A DNA stretch of 32,665 bases, taken from positions 1 through 32,665 of the forward strand of contig NZ_JAEUMO010000082.1 in assembly GCF_016793285.1 (NCBI RefSeq). Reading direction: 5' to 3'. Below are positions 1 to 9,200 of the stretch, one piece after another. Origin of the DNA: Phenylobacterium sp. (GTDB lineage: Bacteria > Pseudomonadota > Alphaproteobacteria > Caulobacterales > Caulobacteraceae). The notes beneath the pieces are model-generated. The model was not told the DNA's origin. It saw only the letters and a program-made list of their open reading frames with translations, and searched no databases. Position numbers and translations under genes: made by a program. Position 1 is the stretch's first letter. Each line of letters starts with the position of its first letter.

Positions 1-241
1 CTGCGACTGCTGGGCGATCATGGAGGCCGGGGTGGACCCCGGCCGCTACATCCTGGGCGACGAGCTCACCATGCTCGACCTCTACGTCGCCGTCGTCTCC
101 CGCTTCCGCCCGCGCCGCCGGCGCTTCTACGCCGCCGCCCCGCGCATGGGCGAAGCCGTCCGCCGCATCGACGCCGACCCGCGCCTCGCCGCCCTCTGGG
201 CCGAACGCTATCCGTTCTTCGCAGGGTGGGATCGGCTGTAG
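1..241 (+). CDS. Glutathione S-transferase, C-terminal part (5' end outside the window)
   Basis: The frame is open from base 2, so the gene starts upstream of the window; the stop is TAG at 239-241. About 80 residues are visible. The segment YILGDELTMLDLYVAVVSRF is the conserved helical core of a GST C-terminal domain (the aspartate of the TMLDLY motif is an N-capping residue in this fold). The rest, ending PFFAGWDRL, fits the last helices. GSTs join glutathione to electrophilic substrates in the cytoplasm; substrate cannot be told from this piece because the thioredoxin-like N-terminal domain with the glutathione site is missing. It converges with the minus-strand gene ending at 262, leaving 20 bp between stops. 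Family is fairly sure, specificity unknown. Confidence 0.75.
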   Translation, partial: CDCWAIMEAGVDPGRYILGDELTMLDLYVAVVSRFRPRRRRFYAAAPRMGEAVRRIDADPRLAALWAERYPFFAGWDRL

Positions 242-261
242 GGCCCCACAGGCGGCGTTCG

Positions 262-885
262 CTACCTCTGCGGCCGGAAGCTGAAGGTGAAGGCCGCGAC
301 CGTGTCTTCGCGGGTCTGCTGGCCCCAGATCATGTGCTTGCCCTTCACCTCGCGGTGGATGACGCCCAGCGAGCTCTGCATGTCGCCCTTGCGCCAGCCG
401 ACGCCGACCTGGGCGTCGCCGACCAGGGCGCCGGTGTTGTCGGTCGACCAGCCGGCGCGGTCCCAGCCGCCCCGGTCCGAGCGGGTCATGTTGAGCCCCA
501 CCGCCTGGCCGGATGCGGCGGCGAACAGATACCAGCGGCCGGCGTCGCCGAAGCTCTGGCCGTCCTTCACGCCCATGTCGCGCAGTTGCGCCATCGCCCG
601 CTCGCCCCGGGTCCTGGGCGAGACCGTCAGCGTGGCGCCGCCCTCGGCCGCGCCGCGCCCGCGCTCGGAGACGCCGAAGCCGGCGTGCGGCGCGACCTCG
701 AACTCCAGCCCGTCGGACGCGAAGCTCACCGCCTTCGGCCAGCTCCGGATGGCGACGTTGAGCGCCGAGCGGCTGAGCGCGGACGCGTTCAGGGCGGCGG
801 TGAGATCGGGAACACGGCTCTGCGCCGTGGCGGCGCCCGCGGCCGCACAGCTCATCACCCCGACGACGAGCGCGACCCCACGCAT
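262..885 (-). CDS. Exported protein of uncertain family, possibly LpxR-like outer-membrane protein
   Basis: A 207-residue protein with an N-terminal signal peptide (MRGVALVVGVMSCAAAGAATAQ, cleavage probably after AQ). The mature part is rich in alternating polar/aromatic stretches (FEVAPHAGFGVS, AQVGVGWRKGDMQSSLGVIHREV, AAFTFSFRPQR) and ends in an aromatic/Arg tail, which suggests a small beta-barrel or beta-sandwich in the outer membrane or periplasm. The GDAQVGVGWR...SSLGVIHREV segment recalls proteins annotated as lipid A-modifying LpxR relatives, but no catalytic set can be shown by eye, so this is only a suggestion. It lies 109 bp downstream of nrdA on the same strand; nothing ties the two functions. 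The start gives a normal signal peptide length. Confidence 0.65.
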   Translation of the reverse strand: MRGVALVVGVMSCAAAGAATAQSRVPDLTAALNASALSRSALNVAIRSWPKAVSFASDGLEFEVAPHAGFGVSERGRGAAEGGATLTVSPRTRGERAMAQLRDMGVKDGQSFGDAGRWYLFAAASGQAVGLNMTRSDRGGWDRAGWSTDNTGALVGDAQVGVGWRKGDMQSSLGVIHREVKGKHMIWGQQTREDTVAAFTFSFRPQR

Positions 886-994
886 GCGCTACTCCCCGTT
901 CCCGGGATCATGTTTCGCCGGAAGCGCCCGCCCCGCAAGGCCAAAACCGCCACGCGCGAATTGCGGCAGGGCGACCGCCGGCTGCCCGGCCCGC

Positions 995-2857
995 CTATTG
1001 GCAGGCGAGGCATTCCTCGTAGTCGGTCTTGCCTTCGATCTGCATCTCGACCGCGGCGACCTCTTCGCCCCCGGCGTGGCTGGCCCGCTGCACCGACTTG
1101 GAGCGCAGGTAGTAGAGCGACTTGCAACCGCGCTCCCACGCCGTCCAGTGCAGCATGTGCAGGTCCCACTTGTCGACATCGCCGGGCAGGAAGACGTTGA
1201 CCGACTGGCTCTGGCAGATGTCGGGCGTGCGGTCGGCGGCGAGTTCGATGATCCAGCGCTGGTCGATCTCGAACGCCGTCCTGTAGACGTCCTTGTCGTC
1301 CTGGCCGAGGAAGTCGAGGTGCTGCACCGAGCCCTCGTGCGCCAGGATCGAGTCCCAGATCGCGGGCGTGTTCTGGCCGGCCGCGTCGAGGATCTTCTCC
1401 AGGTAGGGGTTCTTCACCGCGAAGGTCCCGGAGAGGGTCTTGTGCGTGTAGATGTTGGCCGGGATCGGCTCGATGCCGGCGCTCGTGCCGCCACAGATGA
1501 TCGAGATCGACGCGGTCGGCGCGATCGCCAGCTTGTGGCTGAAGCGTTCCATCACGCCGCGGTCGGCGGCGTCCGGGCACGGGCCGCGCTCGGCGGCCAG
1601 CTTGCGCGAGGCCGCGTCGCACTGGCGGCGCAGCGTCTTGAACAGCCGCATGTTCCAGCTCTTCGCCATCGCGCTCTCGAACGGCACGTTCTGGCTCTGC
1701 AGGAACGAGTGGAAGCCCATCAGGCCTAGCCCGACCGACCGCTCGCGCCGCGCGGCGTAGACCGCGTTCTTCATCTCGGCGGGCGCGCGGACGATGAAGT
1801 CCTCCAGCACGTTGTCGAGGAAGCGCATGACGTCCTCGACGAACGTCGGGTGGTCGCGCCACTCCAGAAACGTCTCGGCGTTGACCGAGGAGAGGCAGCA
1901 GACGGCGGTCCGCTCCTCGCCCTGATGGTCCTTGCCCGTGTGCAGCATGATCTCGCTGCACAGGTTCGACTGGCGCACCGTCAGGCCGAGGTCGCGCTGA
2001 TGCTGCGGCATCATCCGGTTCACGGTGTCGGAGAAGATCAGGTAGGGCTCGCCGGTCTGCAGGCGGATCTCCAGGATCTTCTGCCAGAGCGAGCGGGCGT
2101 CGACCTCGCGGATCACCTCGCCGGTCTTGGGCGAGCGCAGCCCGAACAGGGCCCCGTCGCGCACGGCCTCCATGAACTCGTCGGTGATGTTCAGGCCGTG
2201 GTGGAGATTCAGGCTCTTGCGGTTGAAGTCGCCCGAGGGCTTCCGGATCTCCAGGAACTCCTCGATCTCGGGGTGGTGGACGTCGAGGTAGACGGCCGCC
2301 GAGCCGCGCCGCAGCGAGCCCTGGCTGATCGCCAGCGTGAGGCTGTCCATCACGCGGATGAAGGGGATGATGCCGCTGGTCTGGCCCGCGCCCTTCACCT
2401 TCTCGCCGATCGAGCGGACGCCGCCCCAGTAGGTGCCGATGCCGCCGCCGTTGGACGCCAGCGCCACGTTCTCGTTCCAGACGCCGACGATGCCTTCCAG
2501 GTTGTCCGGCACCGCGTTCAGGAAGCAACTGATCGGCAGGCCGCGCTGGGCGCCGCCGTTCGACAGCACCGGCGTCGCCGGCATAAACCACAGACGCGAG
2601 ATGTAGTCGTAGATCCGCTGGGCGTGGTCGGCGTCGTCGGCGAACGCGGTCGCGACGCGGGCGAACATGTCCTGGTAGCTTTCGCCGGGCAGCAGGTAGC
2701 GGTCTTCCAGGGTCGTCTTGCCGAAGTCGGTCAGCAGGGCGTCGCGCGATCGGTCGACCTCGACCTTGCGCACCAGTTGCAGTTGCGGGCGCGCCGACGC
2801 CTGCGGCGCAACCCGTTCAGAAGTCTCGGCAATCCCAACCTTCGCCGCTTCGCTCAT
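995..2857 (-). CDS. nrdA: Ribonucleoside-diphosphate reductase, alpha (catalytic) subunit
   Basis: This 620-residue protein reduces ribonucleoside diphosphates to deoxyribonucleotides in the cytoplasm, together with a radical-generating beta subunit. The thiyl-radical cysteine lies in NLCSEI (C300, with N298 and E302). The redox partners are C111 in PISCFLN and C320 or C321 in AVCCLSS, and the C-terminal swinging-arm pair is in ECLACQ. The PTASISIICGGTSAGIEPIPANIY loop is typical of class I. The chain starts close to the catalytic core (LEDRYLLPGESYQDMFARV), so the N-terminal ATP-cone of E. coli-type NrdA (about 760 residues) is absent. No beta-subunit gene is in the window. The ATG at 2857 has GAGGGAC just upstream. 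The 272-bp upstream region carries predicted NrdR boxes, so regulation by NrdR is inferred. Confidence 0.95.
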   Translation of the reverse strand: MSEAAKVGIAETSERVAPQASARPQLQLVRKVEVDRSRDALLTDFGKTTLEDRYLLPGESYQDMFARVATAFADDADHAQRIYDYISRLWFMPATPVLSNGGAQRGLPISCFLNAVPDNLEGIVGVWNENVALASNGGGIGTYWGGVRSIGEKVKGAGQTSGIIPFIRVMDSLTLAISQGSLRRGSAAVYLDVHHPEIEEFLEIRKPSGDFNRKSLNLHHGLNITDEFMEAVRDGALFGLRSPKTGEVIREVDARSLWQKILEIRLQTGEPYLIFSDTVNRMMPQHQRDLGLTVRQSNLCSEIMLHTGKDHQGEERTAVCCLSSVNAETFLEWRDHPTFVEDVMRFLDNVLEDFIVRAPAEMKNAVYAARRERSVGLGLMGFHSFLQSQNVPFESAMAKSWNMRLFKTLRRQCDAASRKLAAERGPCPDAADRGVMERFSHKLAIAPTASISIICGGTSAGIEPIPANIYTHKTLSGTFAVKNPYLEKILDAAGQNTPAIWDSILAHEGSVQHLDFLGQDDKDVYRTAFEIDQRWIIELAADRTPDICQSQSVNVFLPGDVDKWDLHMLHWTAWERGCKSLYYLRSKSVQRASHAGGEEVAAVEMQIEGKTDYEECLACQ

Positions 2858-2911
2858 GTCCCTCGACCTGCCTTCGTGGGAAGCGGGGTCGTCTCCCCCA
2901 CCCGCTTCCAG

Positions 2912-2959
2912 CCCCTACATGTTGTGTCGGTGCTGTCCCGAACAACCCACATATGGGGC
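2912..2959 (-). promoter_or_regulatory. Predicted NrdR double box upstream of nrdA
   Basis: Two imperfect palindromes resemble the NrdR consensus acaCwAtATaTwGtgt. Box 1 spans 2912-2927 with core CTACATGTTG (8 of 10 core positions). Box 2 spans 2944-2959 with core CCACATATGG (7 of 10). Their cores begin 32 bp apart, about three helical turns, which is the spacing expected for co-operative NrdR binding. They lie 55-102 bp upstream of the nrdA ATG, where a promoter should be. NrdR is the nucleotide-sensing repressor of ribonucleotide reductase genes in most bacteria. The assignment rests on match and spacing only. Confidence 0.55.
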
Positions 2960-3013
2960 CATCGGTCGTTTGACTCGTCAATGAGGACGCCGGCCCGCGC
3001 ACAGACTTTTTCG

Positions 3014-3028
3014 CTAACGAGACGTTAA
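3014..3028. promoter_or_regulatory. CtrA-like box upstream of nrdA
   Basis: The sequence CTAA-N7-TTAA matches the CtrA consensus TTAA-N7-TTAA at 7 of 8 positions with correct spacing. It is about 160 bp upstream of nrdA. Two GANTC (CcrM methylation) sites, GACTC at 2972-2976 and 3053-3057, lie on either side. In Caulobacterales such sites mark cell-cycle-regulated genes. A single near-match can occur by chance, so the evidence is suggestive only. Confidence 0.35.
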
Positions 3029-3129
3029 CGCGCACCCCGCCCGTCTCGGCGGGACTCCCGGACGCCCACTCGCCTCACGAGCTTGTGATATCTGTCCCGC
3101 GAGCCGGCAGCGCGACGAGGGGACGGGCG

Positions 3130-4911
3130 TCAGGTCAGCGGCCACACCAGCGCGATCGCCGCGGTTCCCGCCACCAGCACCAGCAGCGTCAGCGGCGCGC
3201 CCAGGCGCGGGTAGTCCGCGAACCGGTAGCCGCCGGGCGCCATGACCAGCGTGTTGCACTGGTGGCCGATGGGCGTGAGGAAGTCGCACGCCGCCCCCAG
3301 GGCCACCGCCATCAGGAACGGATCGGGGTTCAGGCCCAACAGCTTCGCCAGGCTCGCGCCGACGGGCGCCACGATCAGCACCGTGGCGGCGTTGTTCAGG
3401 AACGGCGTCGCCGCCATCGCCACGGCCATCACCGCCGCCAGCGCCAGGATCGGCGGACGTCCCTCGAAGAGGTGCGCCAGCGTCCGGGCGATCAGGTCCG
3501 CGCCGCCGGTCGCCCGGATCGCGTCCGACACCGGAATCAGCGCGGCGATCAGCACCAGGAGCGGCCCGTCCAGCGCCGCATAGGCCTCACGCATGCGGAT
3601 CGCGCCGATGGCGATCATCAGCATCGCCGCCGCGAAGAAGGCGATCGCCACCGGCACGGCCTGGAAGGCCACCAGCACCATGGCGCCGGCCAGGATCAGC
3701 GGCGGCCCCACGGTATGGCGGATACCGCCCAGCCGCACCTGGCGCTCGGCCAGCGGCAGGAATCCCATCAGCTTCATCGCGCCGGGCAGGGTCCGCTCCG
3801 AACCCTCCAGCACCACGATGTCGCCGGCGCGCAGCTTCAGGGTCCTGAGCGCGCTTGAGATGCGATAGCCGGTGCGGCTCACCGCCAGCAACTTCAGGCC
3901 GTGCGCGGTGTGCAGGTCGGCCTCGCGCACCGAATGGCCGACCAGGGGCGAGTCCGGACCGATCACCGCCTCGACCACCCGCGCCTCCTCGGTGGGCGTC
4001 TCGATGACGATGGGCCGGTCGGCGCGCGTGATCCTGAGCTTCAGGCGCGCGATCAGGTCGTCCAGCGCCCCGTGCTCGCCCTCCAGCAAGAGGACGTCGC
4101 CCGTCCGCGGCCGCATGTTCGGGTGCGGCGGAGCGTGGCGCTCGCCGTCGCGCAGCAGCGCCAGCACGCGCACCTCGCCGTGCGCGATCCGGCCCAGCTT
4201 GGCCACGGTCGTCGCCCGCGTCGCATCCCAGCCGCCGGGGATCTCCGCCTCGGTCACATACGGATTGGCGGCCAGCGCCGCGTCCATCGTCTCTGGCGTC
4301 GGCCGGTGCTTCGGCAGCAGGCGGAAGCCGACCATCAGGAACGCGAACCCGGCCGCCGTCACCGACAGGCCCACCGGCGCGTAGTCGTACATCCCGAACG
4401 GCCGGCCGACGATCTCCTCGCGCACCTGGCTGACGATGATGTTCGGCGAGGTGCCGACCAGAGTCACCGCGCCGCCCAGCAGCGCCCCGAACGACATCGG
4501 CATCAGCAGCCGCGACGGCGGCGTGCCCGTCCGCTTCGCCACCGCCAGTGCGATCGGCAGCATGATCGCGAGCGCGCCGACGTTCTTGGTCACCATCGAG
4601 AGCAGCGTCACGGCCCCGGTGAACAGGGCCACCTGCGACGCCTGGCCCCTCAGCCGGCCGAGCAGCGGCCGCAGCGCGACCTCCACGACGCCCGACTTGG
4701 CGAACGCCGCGCTCACGATCAGCGCGCAGGCGATGATGACCGTGATGTCGTTCTTGAAGCCGTCGAACGCCGCCTTCGCCGGCACGACGTTCAGCGCCAC
4801 GCCCGCCAGGAGCGCGCCCAGCGCGATCGCGTCGTAGCGCCAGCGGCCCCAGATGAAGCCCACGATCGTCGCGCCGACCAGCGCGAACGCCAGCGCCTGC
4901 TGAAGGGTCAT
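3130..4911 (-). CDS. SLC13/DASS-family permease with two TrkA-C (RCK_C) domains
   Basis: A 593-residue inner-membrane protein. The N-terminal half has hydrophobic helices with the SLC13/ArsB-like signature (KNDITVIIACALIVSAAFAKSG, VTKNVGALAIMLPIALAVAKR, GGAVTLVGTSPNIIVSQ). A soluble central region of about residues 205-375 contains two TrkA-C-like repeats (GEVRVLALLRDGERHAPPHPNMRPRTGDVLLLEG; GLKLLAVSRTGYRISSALRTLKLRAGDIVVLEG). The second set of membrane helices follows and holds the matching SNTxxx-type loop (TPFLNNAATVLIVAPVGASLA). This architecture is common in proteins annotated as sodium/sulfate or dicarboxylate symporters; the substrate cannot be read from the sequence. RCK_C domains suggest ligand gating. 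It is divergent from the FAD oxidoreductase at 5004, with 92 bp between the starts. Confidence 0.88.
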   Translation of the reverse strand: MTLQQALAFALVGATIVGFIWGRWRYDAIALGALLAGVALNVVPAKAAFDGFKNDITVIIACALIVSAAFAKSGVVEVALRPLLGRLRGQASQVALFTGAVTLLSMVTKNVGALAIMLPIALAVAKRTGTPPSRLLMPMSFGALLGGAVTLVGTSPNIIVSQVREEIVGRPFGMYDYAPVGLSVTAAGFAFLMVGFRLLPKHRPTPETMDAALAANPYVTEAEIPGGWDATRATTVAKLGRIAHGEVRVLALLRDGERHAPPHPNMRPRTGDVLLLEGEHGALDDLIARLKLRITRADRPIVIETPTEEARVVEAVIGPDSPLVGHSVREADLHTAHGLKLLAVSRTGYRISSALRTLKLRAGDIVVLEGSERTLPGAMKLMGFLPLAERQVRLGGIRHTVGPPLILAGAMVLVAFQAVPVAIAFFAAAMLMIAIGAIRMREAYAALDGPLLVLIAALIPVSDAIRATGGADLIARTLAHLFEGRPPILALAAVMAVAMAATPFLNNAATVLIVAPVGASLAKLLGLNPDPFLMAVALGAACDFLTPIGHQCNTLVMAPGGYRFADYPRLGAPLTLLVLVAGTAAIALVWPLT

Positions 4912-5003
4912 GGCCCTGTCCCTCGGGGTTCCCGACCTGAAGAACGCGAAGCGGCGCCGTTCGCTGCGTGGACGCGGGCGCGCCGGCGCCGCAGAAGGGA
5001 CGG

Positions 5004-6116
5004 ATGGAGAGCCGCTTCCTCGTCATCGGCGCGGGCCTGGCCGGCGCGTCGGCCGCCGCCTTCCTGGCCGAGCACGGGTCCGTCACGATCCTCGAGGCCG
5101 AGGACCAGCCCGGCTATCACACCACCGGCCGCTCGGCGGCCAGCTACATCGACACCTACGGCCACGCCGCCGTCTGCTCCTCCACCCGCGCCAGCCGCGA
5201 CTTCTTCTGGAACCCGCCGCCCGGTTTCGCCGAGCATCCGCTCGTCCGCCCCCGCGCCGAGCTCGAGATCGCCCAGCCGGGGCAGACCGCGGCGCTGGCC
5301 GCGATGCTGGAGACCCACGGCGCGGCCCTGCGGCCCGTCGACCGCGACGAAATCCTGCGGCTCTGCCCGATCCTCAAGCCCGGGATCGACTGGTCGGGCG
5401 CAATCAACGAGGCCACGGCCGACATCGACGTGGACGCCCTGCTGCAGGGCTTCCTGCGCCTGGTCAAGGCCCGCGGCGCCCGGCTCGTCACCGGGGCGCG
5501 CGTCACCGGCCTCCAGCGGATCGGCGCGTCATACGTGATCGCGACCCCTATGGGTGAATATCGAGCGGACACCGTCGTCAACGCCGCCGGCGCCTGGGCG
5601 GGGGAGGTCGGACGGCTCGCAGGCCTGGGCGACCTGGGCCTGACGCCGCTGCGCCGCACAGCGCTGAAGATCGAACCGGCGACGAAGGACGGCATCGGCG
5701 ACTGGCCCTTCGTCATCGACGTGGAGGAGACGTTCTACTTCCGGCCCGACGGCGGCGGCCTGATGCTCTCGCCCGCCGACGAGACGCCGTCCGAGCCTTG
5801 CGACTGCCAGCCCGACGAACTGGACGTCGCCATCGCCGTGGACCACTTCGAGCAGGCCACCACCGAGACGGTCCGCCGCGTCGCCCACCGCTGGGCGGGC
5901 CTGCGCACCTTCGCGCCCGACCGGATCCCCGTCGTCGGCCCGGACCCTCGGGAGCCCCGCTTCCTCTGGCTCGCCGGCCAGGGCGGCTATGGCATCCAGA
6001 CCGCGCCTTCGCTCGCCATGGCGACAGCCGCTCTGGCAACCACGGGCGACGTGCATGAGGCGCTGAAGGCGCAAGGCGTCACGGCGGCCGACCTCGGCCC
6101 GGCGCGGCTGATCTAG
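5004..6116 (+). CDS. dauA: FAD-dependent D-amino acid (D-arginine-like) dehydrogenase
   Basis: A 370-residue DadA/glycine-oxidase-type flavoenzyme. The dinucleotide-binding motif is VIGAGLAGASAAAFLAEHG near the N-terminus, with the acidic ribose-binding residue in TILEAEDQPGYH. The motifs QPGYHTTGRSAASY, ASRDFFWNPPPGFAEHPLVRPRAELE, ADIDVDALLQGFLR, WAGLRTFAPD and QGGYGIQT follow the order known in Pseudomonas DauA, which oxidises D-arginine and related D-amino acids to keto acids. They include the His, Thr, Tyr and Glu positions around the flavin. The ATG at 5004 was chosen because AGAAGGGA lies 5 bases upstream; a longer in-frame extension exists but lacks the motif. It converges with putA across a hairpin. 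Family is sure; D-arginine preference is inferred from motif similarity. Confidence 0.85.
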   Translation: MESRFLVIGAGLAGASAAAFLAEHGSVTILEAEDQPGYHTTGRSAASYIDTYGHAAVCSSTRASRDFFWNPPPGFAEHPLVRPRAELEIAQPGQTAALAAMLETHGAALRPVDRDEILRLCPILKPGIDWSGAINEATADIDVDALLQGFLRLVKARGARLVTGARVTGLQRIGASYVIATPMGEYRADTVVNAAGAWAGEVGRLAGLGDLGLTPLRRTALKIEPATKDGIGDWPFVIDVEETFYFRPDGGGLMLSPADETPSEPCDCQPDELDVAIAVDHFEQATTETVRRVAHRWAGLRTFAPDRIPVVGPDPREPRFLWLAGQGGYGIQTAPSLAMATAALATTGDVHEALKAQGVTAADLGPARLI

Positions 6117-6149
6117 CGGGCGCGCGGCACGACGTAGGAAGAGGAAAGC

Positions 6150-6193
6150 GCCATCCCGGCCCCACCCGCCCGCGCGGTCAGGCCCGGGATGGC
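6150..6193. terminator. Hairpin between convergent genes, probable bidirectional terminator
   Basis: GCCATCCCGG (6150-6159) pairs perfectly with CCGGGATGGC (6184-6193), a 10-bp stem with a 24-base loop. It lies in the 95-bp gap between the FAD dehydrogenase stop and the putA stop. There is no clear T run, so termination strength is uncertain. Confidence 0.5.
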
Positions 6194-6211
6194 CTCCTCG
6201 GGGGAGAGCTC

Positions 6212-9200
6212 CTAGGCGTCCAGGTTGAGCAGCGCAGGGTCGCCGCCCTGGGCCGTGATGTTGACGCTGACGGCGCGCTCGACGGCGTAGCGCAGCAGCG
6301 CATGCGGGCCGCCGGCCTTCGGGCCGGTCCCGGACAGGCCCTCGCCCCCGAACGGCTGCACGCCGACCACCGCGCCGATCATCGAGCGGTTCACGTAGGC
6401 GTTGCCGGCGGGCACGGTCCGCCGGACCTCCTCGGCGAACGCCTCGATGCGGGAGTGGACGCCCAGCGTCAGGCCGTAGCGGGCCTGCACCAGCGGCGCG
6501 GCCGCCTCAGCCAGCTTCGCGGGGTCGTAGCGCACCACATGCAGCACGGGCCCGAACACCTCCTTCTGCAGGAAGGACGCGTCGGGGATCTCGGCCAGGG
6601 TGGGGGCGAAGAAGTGACCGCCCTTCGGGACATCCAGGCGCTCCAGCACCTTGGCGCCTTTCCTCAGCCGCGCGACGTGGGCGTCCAGCGCGGCCTTCGC
6701 CTCCTCGTCGATCACGGGGCCGATGTCGGTGCGCGGATCGGCCGGATCGCCGACCACCAGCGTCTTCATCGCGCCCTGCAGCCCCTCGATCAGCAGGTCG
6801 GCCGTGTCGTGCGGCGCGAACAGGATGCGCAGCGCCGAGCAGCGCTGGCCCGCCGAGCCGAAGCCCGAGGTCAGCACGTCGTCGATCACCTGCTCGCGCA
6901 GCGCCGTCGTGTCGACGAACATGGCGTTCAGCCCGCCCGTTTCGGCGATGAACGGCACGATCGGCCCCTGGCGCGCCGCCAGCGTGCGGTTGATCGCCCA
7001 GGCGGTGTCGGTGCCGCCGGTGAACGCGACGCCGTCGCAGCCGGGATGCGCCGTAAGCTGCGCGCCCACCGTCGCGCCGTCGCCGGGCAGGAGGTGCAGC
7101 AGGTCGACCGGCACGCCCGCGGCGTGGAACAGCTTCACCGCCTCGGTGGCGATGATCGGCGTCTGCTCGGCCGGCTTGGCCAACACGCCGTTGCCGGCCG
7201 CGAGCGCGGCGGCGATCTGGCCGGTGAAGATGGCCAGCGGGAAGTTCCAGGGGCTGATGCAGACGAAGACGCCGCGGCCGTGCAGGCTGAGCTGGTTCGT
7301 CTCGCCCACTGGACCGCGCAGGGTGTCGGGCTGGGCGAACTGCCGCTCGGCCAGGTGGGCATAGTAGCGGCAGAAATCAGCGGCCTCGCGCACCTCGGCG
7401 ATGGCGTCGGCCAGTGTCTTGCCGGCCTCGCGCACGCAGATGGCGATCAGGCGCTCGCGCGAGGCCTCGAGCGCATCGCCCATGGCGCGCAACACCTTGG
7501 CGCGGCCCTCGCCGCCCTGGCGGTCCCAGGCGGGCTGCGCGGCCTTGGCGGCGGCGAAGGCCGTGCCGACCTGCAACGGCGTGGCGGCCCAGGCGCGGCC
7601 GATCTCGCGGCCGAGGTCCTGCGGCGAGAGCGCCGGCTGGCCCGCGCCGTCGGCCATCAGCTTGCCGCGGACGATCGGCGCGCCCTGCAATGCCGGAAGC
7701 GCGTCGATGGCCGCGGCCAGTCGATCGCGCACCTCGGCGATGGAGAGGTCGAGGCCCATCGAGTTCCTGCGCGACGGTCCGTAGATGTCGCGTGGCAGCG
7801 GGATGCGCGGGTGCGGCCCGGCGCCGGCCGCCTCCACCGCCGCGATCGGATCGACGACGACCTTGCCGACCGGCGTCTTCTCGTCGAGCAGGGCGTGGAC
7901 GAACGAGGTGTTGGCCCCGTTCTCCAGCAGGCGGCGCACCAGGTAGGGCAGAAGGTCCTCGTGGCTGCCCACCGGGGCGTAGACCCTGAGCGGGAAGTCG
8001 CCGTAGCGCTCGTGCGCGGCGGCGTAGAGCGCCTCGCCCATGCCGTGCAGGCGCTGGAACTCCACCTGCAGGCTCATCTGGCTGGCCATCAACCGCACCG
8101 CCGCCAAGGTGTGGGCGTTGTGGGTCGCGAACTGGCCATAGAGGTGCGGCGCGGCGCCGAGCAGCGCGCGGGCGCAGGCCAGGTAGCTGACGTCGGTCGC
8201 GGCCTTGGTCGTGTAGACGGGATAGCCCTCGAGCCCGGCCACCTGGGCGCGCTTGATCTCCGAGTCCCAGTAGGCGCCCTTCACCAGCCGCACCATCAGC
8301 CGGCGGCCCGACGCGCGCGCGATGCCGGCCACCGCCTCGATCGTGCGCGGCCCGCGCTTCTGGTAGGCCTGGACCGCAAGGCCCAGGCCCTTCCACGTGC
8401 CCAGGGCCGGCTCGCGCGCCAGCCGGTCCAGGATCTCCAGGGAGATCACGAGCCGGTCGGCTTCCTCGGCGTCGAGGGTGAAGTTGATGTTGGCCTCCGC
8501 AGCCGCCTCGGCCAGGCGCAGCGCGCGCGGGTAGAGGTCGGCCATCACCCGCTCGGCCTGGCGCGCCTCGTAGCGCGGCGAGAGCGCCGACAGCTTCACC
8601 GAGATGCCGTGGCCCCGCTCCGGGCCTTGGCCTTTGGCCGCCTTGCCCACCACGGTGATGGCGCGGGCGTAGGCCGCCTCGTAGCGGTCGGCGTCGGCGT
8701 CGGTGCGGGCGCCTTCGCCCAGCATGTCGTAGCTGCAGATGAAGCCGTCGTCGCCAGCCCGCTTCAGCGCCTTCTCGATGGTGGCGCCCAGCACGAACTG
8801 CTCGCCCATGATCCGCACGGCGGCGCCGACGGCGCGGCGGATCACCGGCTCGCCCAGCCGCCCGGCCAGCCGCTTGATGAAGCCCGAGAGGTCGTTGCGC
8901 GCCTCCTCGTCCGGGTCGATCAGCTTGCCCGTGAGCATCAGGCTCCAGGTCGAGGCGTTGACCAGCAGCGAGTCGGACCGGCCGGCGTGGCTGGCCCAGT
9001 CGGCGGAGGCGATCTTCTCGGCGATCAGCCGGTCGCGGGTCTCTTCGTCGGGCGTGCGCAGCAGCGCCTCGGCCAGGCACATCAGCGCCAGGCCCTCGCG
9101 GGTCGACAGGCTGAACTCCTGCAGGAAGCTCTCGACCACGCCCTGGCGGTCGGCGGCCTTGCGCGCGGCGCGCACCAGCGCCTCGGCCTCGCCCTGCACC

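Noticed and set aside
965-986. GGCAG/CTGCC stem with inner GGCG/CGCC after nrdA
   Set aside because: It can fold but lacks any T run on the nrdA strand, so it was not called as a terminator.
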